Positions 56,923 through 64,000 of a stretch of 64,000 nt of DNA are shown piece after piece. The stretch covers positions 6,714,395 to 6,778,394 of the forward strand of contig CP092877.1 in the NCBI GenBank assembly GCA_030710605.1, written 5' to 3'. The notes below the pieces were generated by a model. The model searched no databases, was not told the origin of the DNA, and saw only the letters and a list, made by a program, of their open reading frames with translations. A program made the translations under genes and the position numbers. The number at the start of each line of letters is the position of its first letter. Positions within the stretch are counted from its first letter, which is position 1. This DNA comes from Cordylochernes scorpioides (Eukaryota; Arthropoda; Arachnida; Pseudoscorpiones; Chernetidae).

Positions 56923-57555
56923 TTTTTCTTAATCAATTTTCTTCCGGTAAACACTTCCACATATATCTCTATTAAGAAATGTTTCAAACAATCGGCTCAG
57001 TTGCCAAGGGGGCCGTTATCACAATGGAGGACAATTAACGGCTATCTCCCTCGGAATAAATAAGACGACCCTACTCCATTTGAATGCGTTATCACAAGCA
57101 GCCGCAACAGTTGCAAGCATAAATCAAATGGAAGCTCCTTTTTAAGTGTTTTTTTTCTTTCTTCCAAATTGCCCAATGAGGTACAAATTGCGTAATTAAC
57201 GCATTTCGTAATTAACTGATTGTAAGGAATAATTAAGAAGTTTTTCGTGAAGTTTAATTAAACTGGTTAATAATGTCCGCCAATTATTTGCCCCGGAGTG
57301 AGGCAAAACTCAGGGAAATTGCCCACAATTTGTGTAATCCCTCAAAGATTTAATTCTTGGGTTGTCTCGTTATTTGGCGGACAGACTTTGATGTCGTCGA
57401 TCCTATACACACCTCCTAGCGTAGGCAATGAATGCATTGATCAAGAAGGGATGGGGAAAATGGGTTCAAAAGTTGATATAAGGCAAAAATATTTATTTTT
57501 TGAAATTTAATTGCGTATTTTTAACAAGGATTTACCATCCATCTTTCCGTAAATT
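56923..57555. other. No gene seen
   Basis: Non-coding; nothing supported. Confidence 0.45.
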
Positions 57556-57960
57556 ATTGTTACGTCGTACCCAGACGCTGTTCGTGTTCTTTGTCTAATC
57601 AGGATGCCACAAAGATACACACGTGGGTTCGAAGAGATGCAGCAAAAGTTATCGCTTTATTATACGTGGCACTAAATAGAAGGAGTACAATAAGTGGGAC
57701 TCGCCTTCAACTTCCCCGTCAGAAGAATCCTTGGCGCCGTGGATGTCACTCTTGTGAAACCTTCCGCTCCACACTGTACATATCCAGCCTGGACTACACC
57801 GCCTTGTAGACCGCTCCAATATCAGGAACCGTCTTGAAGGATCATCCACACGTCCGGAGGCAACTCTCCATGTCTTCTACTTGCCGCAGATGTCACCAGT
57901 CTGTATTCCCCCGACACTGGAATGTCATCTGGGCGCACCAACCCGCTTTCAGGCCGACCG
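57556..57960 (+). repeat. Dispersed repeat family D, distal copy
   Basis: It starts TGTTACGTCGTACCCAGACG. It shares the CACTAAATAGAAGGAGTACA region and the downstream CATCCACGGCGCCAAG-type sequence (reverse) with the arm copies. Confidence 0.7.
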
Positions 57961-58289
57961 CTTTATCGCTTCTTCTCACACGACCGCGGCAGCTGGACTG
58001 CCCCCACTCCCTGGAATCTGTCAATCAACACTTCCTTGTGGGGGTCCCTGCATACTTTTTTTACTAGCTTGTCCACATCTCTTGACTCTCTTCCATAACG
58101 CTTCACTGGCTGTTCTTCCATAATGTTGTTTGCGGCGCTGTTTCACTGTCCCCTCTTCAATTTCTGTTCGCTTTCGAACAGGTCAAATCACCCCTCATGC
58201 CAATGGAGGCTCTTTTATTTTTTTAATGTCTCTGGTAACATGAGGCGTATCAGCAGTTCTAAAGCGCAACGCCAGGACAAGGATCACAC

Positions 58290-58740
58290 TTTGTTTGCAC
58301 AGCCACTTCCCACCTCACGACAACGCGGCATTATTGTTTGGGGGCCATCGCCTATGATAGCAGATCACCTCTGATTCCTATTGAGGGCACTATGACGGCC
58401 CAACGATCAGTGACTCTACCTTCTTTCAGGAGCTACCAAATACCATTTCCCAGCAGGATAACTTCCAATCTCACACAGCACACATCAGCCAACATGTCCT
58501 GCATGAAGCCTCGGTGCTTCCGTGGTCACTGGTCTCTCCTTATCTCTCCCCTACAGAACACGTTTGGGGCCTATTTGGACGTCGTTTGTGTGCGCTGCCA
58601 CAGCCGTGTTCAGAAGATGAACTGTGGCTGATGGTTGACAGCCATCTCTCAGGACACCATAGAGTCAGTACCAAGACATGTTGACATAGCGGTGGTCCCA
58701 CAACATATTGAGTGGACGGCGATGTCACTCAGTGTATAGG
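58290..58740 (+). pseudogene. Tc1-family transposase C-terminal relic
   Basis: Plus-strand frames give a WGAIAYDSRSPLIPIEG segment and QQDNFQSHTAHISQHVLHEA. Then come LPWSLVSPYLSPTEHVWGLF and GRRLCALPQPCSEDELW. These are the second catalytic Asp region and the SPxLSPxEHxW motif with the catalytic Glu. Frame breaks and stops are present. A distinct lineage from the Tc1 copies at 43,239 and 59,680. Confidence 0.82.
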
Positions 58741-59003
58741 TGTATTCTGTTCTAATAAAGAGCATTTATTGTGTTCGTTACTGGTACCCTCTTTATGCAG
58801 ATTTTCACCACTTTTTGCCCACTAATTCTTACTGTTTAAATTTCAGTGCCACGTAGTGTATTTAAATGTAATTAAACTGTCCTAAAAGATTATGTCTATG
58901 TCTATAGTTTGCTTGAATACCATTTCTGAGATTCCACCCTTCAGTTGCTCATTTATAAGCAGAATCCTCCAATACAGTATTAGATCTCTAAGAAACGGTC
59001 TGT

Positions 59004-59085
59004 TAGTTCAAATTGGTGACACCGTTGGGAAAGTTCGCTACGGATGAGCCAAGCCCTCCCAATATTTTTCATCGCAGTAATGAGA
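59004..59085 (+). repeat. Hairpin repeat H, copy 5 (diverged)
   Basis: GGTGACACCGTTGGGAAAG, CGGATGAGCC, AAGCCCTCCC. Stem partly decayed. The short inner hairpin reads AG-TTCG-CT where other copies have GG-TTCA-CC/CT. Confidence 0.65.
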
Positions 59086-59255
59086 GTAGAAGTTTGTTCT
59101 AGGTGTAAAGTAAATATTCGTGCTTTTATTTCCTATATATTATATATAGATGGCGAGTTATTGCTTTGTATACCCTCACACTTTCTTCAATACTTAGCTT
59201 GACCAAGATAAAACTTTATTGAGCCTTAGAACTGTTTGTAGATTGCGTTAATGTC

Positions 59256-60853
59256 CTGATATTCAACTGGTGGCCAAAAGTTAAGTGACAATTGGTATTT
59301 AATTACTGACTTAAAACTATATAAAGTAGGTTTTAATAAAACATTAATATTTTTCCAAAACATTTTAGTGCTTTATTTTCATATTGTAAATGCTCTACAA
59401 TATTTTTACCAATAATTATGAATGCTTAATTGTCAGGGCTCAAATGATAGATTTGCAAATGTAAAAAAAAAAAATCTATTACTCACTTAATAATGGGTGT
59501 GATCCCCTCTTGCAGCAATACATTCTTGACACCTGCTTCTCTTTACGAGGTTGTTAATAAATTAAGTAGGAAGCTATCGTTCGATAAAATAATCCCTTGT
59601 ATCAACATTTAGTTATTTTTAAAAAGAAACCCATCCCTGGAAGCTTGATGTTTTCACCTTAATAGAGTTTATTATTTTCGGAGAGCAGTCTTGAGCTCAT
59701 CAAGGCTTCTGGGAGGGGGACCAAGACCGGCTACTCGGCTCCCAAGGGGCATGTTCTATCGGATTCAAATCTGGAGACCTGGTTGACCAGTCTATTTTTT
59801 TAATTCCAGTATCTTGAAGAAACTGAGTCACCAGGTTCGCTCTGTGGGGACGAGCGTTATCGTCTATTAAAACAAAATCTGTGTCCTCTGTGTGAGCCAA
59901 CGGAAGAACATATTGCTCTGGGATCTCATCACGATACCTTTGACCCCAGTCAGGGAACCTGCTTCAAACACATGCAGATCGGTGCCCATTGAGATATATA
60001 CCTGCCTTCACCATCACACCACCATCACCAAAGTTATATTTTTATCTTACATTTGATGGTCTATATTGTGTCTTAACCTCTTTCTATATCTTGTACCGTT
60101 GAGAATCACTCTGGAGGCTGAATCTGGATTCATTTGTGAGGAGAACTTTGCTCTAGTCGTTGTCTGTCCAGTTTTTATTCTGACGACTTCAATTCAAACG
60201 TGTCCTTTTGCGTAACTGTGATGATGGGATACATGCAACTGGGCGTCTTGCATAGAGACCAACAGCATTAAGCCTTCTGGACACAGTTTGAACAAATATT
60301 TTCTTCCAGCGACCGATTTAAGCATCCTGCATGATACCCCTTCTATTGAGTTTGGCAGCTATTGCCAAAATTCTGTCATTTATGGTGTTGTGACTTTTGG
60401 AAGTCCTGCAACAAGTCTTCTGGAGACATCCTCTGTATCTTGAAACTGTTTCAAGAGGCGTGAGACCACCATTCTTGAAACATTTATACGCCTTGCTGCA
60501 TCAGCTTGGCTTAATCTCATTTCCATCCATTCAATAGCACGCCACATTAAAGAATCAGCTAAAAGATGCCTATAAGTCATTGAAATGCAAAGGAATAAAA
60601 CTTAATTTGAAAAGAAACGATTCAAAAATGTTTAAACAACAAAAAAACAGCAGTCAGGCGAGAGACCTAGCCAGAGAAACAGTAAATGTCCGAGTGGCCG
60701 TAAAAATTTGCATATCGGAATAACTTTGCATATTTTCTTACGCATCATGTCATTTTAAATACGTGATTGTTGGTTTGTGCTTTTAAATGCCTTATTTTTA
60801 AAGTTATGGAGTAAAACCCAGCTGTAACTTGACTTTTGGCCATCAGGATATTA
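59256..60853 (-). mobile_element. Tc1-family element with terminal inverted repeats, inactive
   Basis: TGGTGGCCAAAAGTTAAGT (about 59,269-59,287) and ACTTGACTTTTGGCCATCA (about 60,829-60,847) are inverted ends of a ~1.6 kb element. The transposase frame between them is on the minus strand and is full of stops. Confidence 0.85.
59680..60580 (-). pseudogene. Tc1 transposase relic within the inverted-repeat element
   Basis: The N-terminal 66 residues carry the HTH (LSQADAARRINVSRMVVSRL) and the DTEDVSRR linker, ending GLPKVTTP before a stop. Decayed catalytic core; the C-terminal frame has DDNARPHRANLVTQFL and SPDLNPIEHA with the usual DD34E spacing. Expected length is about 340 residues, and many stops interrupt it. 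Confidence 0.87.
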
Positions 60854-62455
60854 TGAAAACATTATTGCCATTTATTATGCAGCAATATTAGAATCACATT
60901 TTCTGACTCCAAAATAAGCAAATTAGTCTGATATTTGAATATTTTCAAATTCTAGGGTCAAATTCTTTTTATTTATCAATCCATCATTTTTCTATCACAG
61001 AATATGTGATATTCTCTCAATTTGAATAGGCTTTGTATATTTTAAACTATATATAGACTGTATCTTCATCTGAACATCTTTTTAAACTTAGATATTTTTG
61101 TAGTGTCAATTGAAATTAAGTCTGAATTTTGCCTTAGAACTTTTGTTTTATATATAGATATGGCCTGGATTCGTCAGTCTTCAGCTCGAATGAATACTTC
61201 GCTGTTAGAATATTGTTTCTGTCTACTAGAATGATGGTCGAGCTTCGCCCGTGGTCTGCTTTAGTTAATATTCCCCGAAATAATTTTGTTTCTGACAATT
61301 AAACATGATACAGAAATATTGTCATCATTTTATGACTAAAGTAAGTATTTCTGCCTAGTACTTGGTTAATTTTGATATTGCTTTGTTGAAATGTGACAAA
61401 AAAACTTTTCCAGACTTAACTCTATGAACTCTGTGTGTTCATTTAAAACATCAGACAGATTAGTTAAGTATTGAGGACGTGCATAGCTGACAAATACACA
61501 TACCCATATACATATATACGTTGACTTATATTATTATAGGTAGTAAAATGCCTAAAACTTGATCATAATGAAAGAATGAAGAAACTTAGGAGAAAATAGC
61601 TAGGCTCTTTTGACGCGTACTTAGAGATTGAATAATATATATATACTCTATACTTTCAATATAATGGATAAATAAGTACATAACATTCTAAATGTTTTAA
61701 ATGATATAGAAATATTTATATAAATGTAGTATATTTTAAATTGTAATATAATAACACTGTTAGTATAGTTCACATATCTTCTAATTAGTTAAGTTAAGGT
61801 CAACAATTTATAAGATCAAACCCTCCTATTAAAATGTAAACAGTTCCTATTTGCTACCACCCCCATATTTTGTATATATGCTATATATTTATTGATATAA
61901 CCTGTATCATCTTTGTTTGTATTAAACTGAAAATGATTTCGTCAGTCAAAACAGTGTTGATATTAAAAATAAAGAAAGCATATCCTGACCAGGAGCACAC
62001 GTGCTTTACAGAAGGCAGTCAAAACAGTGGGGATGGAGACAGCTCGAGGAAGAGTAAAAGGACACAGCCGACGCCCAGGATTTGGGCCCGTTTCTAAGCT
62101 TTTTATAGGTGACTACGCCCGAGGTAAACACGGTAGTGTCAGCTCAGACTGTGATACAGTGTGTCCATCTACGCAGGCCGCTTCTGGCTCTCTCTCCTTA
62201 TCTCGGTGTTAGGCATCTAGGTTTGTGTCATGGCGTCCACCTCTGTCCCGTGGGCTGTCTCCGACCCGCTCGGTGCTAACATCTAGCCCTGCCTCTGCTT
62301 CTTGCTGTCCACGTGCGGGAAAAACCTCAACACTTCGCCTCACGTCTACGACTGCCAGTTTATTCACACGTCGGTTTACTCGGGGTTACAACATATATGT
62401 GGGGGGATTAAGCAATAATACAGCACACACATACATAAGATATATTATAAAGGAA
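60854..62455. other. No gene seen; element X fragment near 61,970
   Basis: AT-rich, with one fragment of element X (CATATCCTGACCAGGAGCAC, about 61,980). 62,030-62,400 is GC-richer without a recognisable frame. Confidence 0.5.
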
Positions 62456-63008
62456 TGAAGAGTCAGGCGCTGATGTAGCAGAGACTATGCCCCGCAGCAG
62501 TCCTAGGGCGATATGTCAATATAATATAGACGTTTGAAGGCCCTGGTGCAGTAGAGACCCGGCAGCAGTCCTAAGGCGGTGACTATAGACGGATGAAGTG
62601 TTAGGATTTGACGTAGCGGACGTAGAAGAGACTCGGCCCCAGGCCCCGCAGCAGTCCTAGGGCGGTGACTATAGACGTTTGAAGTGTTAGGATTTGACGT
62701 AGCGGACGTAGAAGAGACTCGGCCCCAGGCCCCGCAGCAGTCCTAGGGCGGTGACTATAGACGTTTGAAGTGTTAGGATTTGACGTAGCGGACGTAGAAG
62801 AGACTCGGCCCCAGGCCCCGCAGCAGTCCTAGGGCGGTGACTATAGACGTATGAAGTGTTAGGATTTGACGTAGCGGACGTAGAAGAGACTCGGCCCCAG
62901 GCCCCGCAGCAGTCCTAGGGCGGTGACTATAGACGTATGAAGTGTTAGGATTTTACGTAGCGGACGTAGAAGAGACTCGGCCCCAGGCCCCGCAGCAGTC
63001 CTAGGGCG
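62456..63008 (-). repeat. 86-bp tandem array made from the 3' end of the Tmem107-like gene
   Basis: The word GCAGTCCTAGGGCGG recurs every 86 bp (62,651, 62,737, 62,823, 62,909, 62,995). On the minus strand each unit encodes GLLRGLGPSLFYVRYVKS, a stop and some 3' flank. Five units are close copies and about two more, toward 62,456, are degenerate. The unit at 62,923-63,008 is the gene's own terminus. Confidence 0.93.
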
Positions 63009-63400
63009 GCCAGTGCCAGGTCCAGGACGAGGGGCGGCGCGAGGAAGACCAGGAAGTAGCCGAGGAGCAGCCGGCAGTCCAGGGCGGTGCCCTCCAGGTA
63101 GAGCGCCGTGTAGATGATCCCCGCCAGATGGAGGACCGTCGAGAGCAGGGTCTGGCTCGGCTCCAGGGTGGACATCCCGGTCACCAGACAGAGCAGGTTG
63201 AACACCAGCGCCGAGCCGATCGCCGCCATCCACGTGAGCAGGCTTGTCCTCGCTACTGGACTCTCCCCCACCACACAAACGCCTTGAGCCTTTCCACAAC
63301 CACAAGTTGTTTCCACTTCTTCAAGACCCAATCCGATTTGAAAGATAAAGTTTATATGGTAGATCACCAGTATAAATCGAACTAGAATGAACGAGTGCAT
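62945..63400 (-). CDS. Tmem107: Tmem107-like ciliary transition-zone membrane protein
   Basis: Using the Met at 63,400-63,398 the protein is 151 residues, ending at 62,945. It has four hydrophobic segments: VRFILVIYHINFIFQIGL, TWMAAIGSALVFNLLCLVTG, TLLSTVLHLAGIIYTALYLEG and LLLGYFLVFLAPPLVLDLAL. The third follows MSTLEPSQ, as in the GxxMF..xQSLxS signature of TMEM107, and length and topology also fit. TMEM107 is a transition-zone (MKS module) protein. An upstream Met at 63,433 is possible but would add a non-conserved leader. The last ~18 residues lie in the amplified 86-bp unit and look unlike the usual family C-terminus. No intron is visible. Confidence 0.68.
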   Translation of the reverse strand: MHSFILVRFILVIYHINFIFQIGLGLEEVETTCGCGKAQGVCVVGESPVARTSLLTWMAAIGSALVFNLLCLVTGMSTLEPSQTLLSTVLHLAGIIYTALYLEGTALDCRLLLGYFLVFLAPPLVLDLALAALGLLRGLGPSLFYVRYVKS

Positions 63401-63433
63401 TTTAAAATACACCAATTCAGAGTCAAATATCAA

Positions 63434-64000
63434 TTCTTAGAACAAAATTCAATATAAAATAAAATTAAAAACCTTTTGAATATATTAAAATATATATACG
63501 TTTTTTTTTTATTTTCAAACATGTAAAATTTGAAATAAATGGGTTGAGAGAGATTCTATAGATGTTAGCATCATGGCGGAATCCCCTGGGGCCACGCGGA
63601 ATCATACTTCCCATCTTACCCTTGCTTTTAAATTATTTTCTCGTTGAAATGACCTTCAACTAGAATATATTGGCGTTATTGTTTGAGAGACGGTCTCAAT
63701 CAATTGTGGATATCGGAAAATAAAACAAGTATATAACTTTTATTAAAATATGTCTGTGCCCATTTTAGAATTATATTTTCGTTCTAATGACAAATAAATA
63801 AAAGCAAATAAATGGCTTATTTTAAAGAGTAAAAACTTCTTAATAACACACGAATTTATATGAGTTCAAAAACGCCTGGTTTCGATCAGTGTGCCATCGC
63901 AGGCTTCGGTATAATAACATTTCTGCTTCGTGCAAGCAATGGACCGCTTGCTGAACTGAATGGTGACCTTCCACGACCTTCAATACACCAGCGACTTGTA
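63434..64000. other. Upstream of the Tmem107-like gene, no feature recognised
   Basis: AT-rich sequence. No clear promoter element; TATA-like runs at 63,490 are not distinctive. Confidence 0.45.

Noticed and set aside
62027..62400. Short GC-richer frames upstream of the 86-bp array as coding exons
   Set aside because: No motif, no splice structure and no conservation evidence within the window.
1..64000. CRISPR array, prokaryotic operons, rRNA or tRNA genes
   Set aside because: The tandem arrays have contiguous near-identical units without unique spacers. Introns, LINEs and Ig exons mark a eukaryotic genome. No rRNA or cloverleaf tRNA was found.

Overview
This is a repeat-dense, intron-rich, AT-rich stretch of nuclear genome from an invertebrate, most probably an arthropod. 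The only conserved host genes I recognise are two copies of an exon pair from a beaten-path (beat) family Ig protein, a family I know from arthropods, and a short Tmem107-like ciliary membrane protein. Everything else recognisable is mobile DNA or tandem repeats: Tx1/L1-type LINEs, Ty3/gypsy relics, a Penelope-like relic, Tc1/mariner relics, MITE-like elements and several satellite arrays. The taxon cannot be fixed further from sequence alone.

Layout. Bases 1-16,727 form one contig ending at a 100-N gap (16,728-16,827). Apart from a 4.4 kb stretch at 11,758-16,199, this contig is the reverse complement, with indels, of 22,357-35,065. Each arm carries the same two beat exons, a Tx1-type LINE in the intron between them, and a 41-bp minisatellite just past the second exon's splice donor. 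The six differences in one exon are all synonymous and the other exon is identical. The structure is either a real ~12 kb palindrome or an alternative haplotype scaffolded head to head.

The most unusual object is at 12,316-15,826: a 3.5 kb LTR-flanked element with two identical 173-bp LTRs, a primer-binding site, a polypurine tract and a possible 5-bp target duplication. It has no visible gag, protease, reverse transcriptase or integrase. Its cargo resembles two chromatin genes in one reading direction: a haspin-like (histone H3 kinase) domain followed by a NAP1-like (histone chaperone) domain, behind an acidic repetitive leader. It looks like a young non-autonomous retroelement that captured host coding sequence. 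The frame is broken by one frame switch and one in-frame TGA.

From 35 to 64 kb are a Penelope-like relic with a GIY-YIG endonuclease, three Tc1 relics, two mariner relics, a second Tx1-type LINE abutting a 2.7 kb array of a 32-bp satellite, and a 165-bp MITE. An 830-bp foldback contains copies of a dispersed hairpin repeat. A ~490-bp inverted-repeat element (56,431-56,922) carries what reads as a complete type I hammerhead ribozyme on the minus strand (56,560-56,603). A diverged hammerhead-like motif lies at 51,245-51,298. At the right end, the Tmem107-like gene has its last codons, stop and 3' flank amplified as an 86-bp tandem array.
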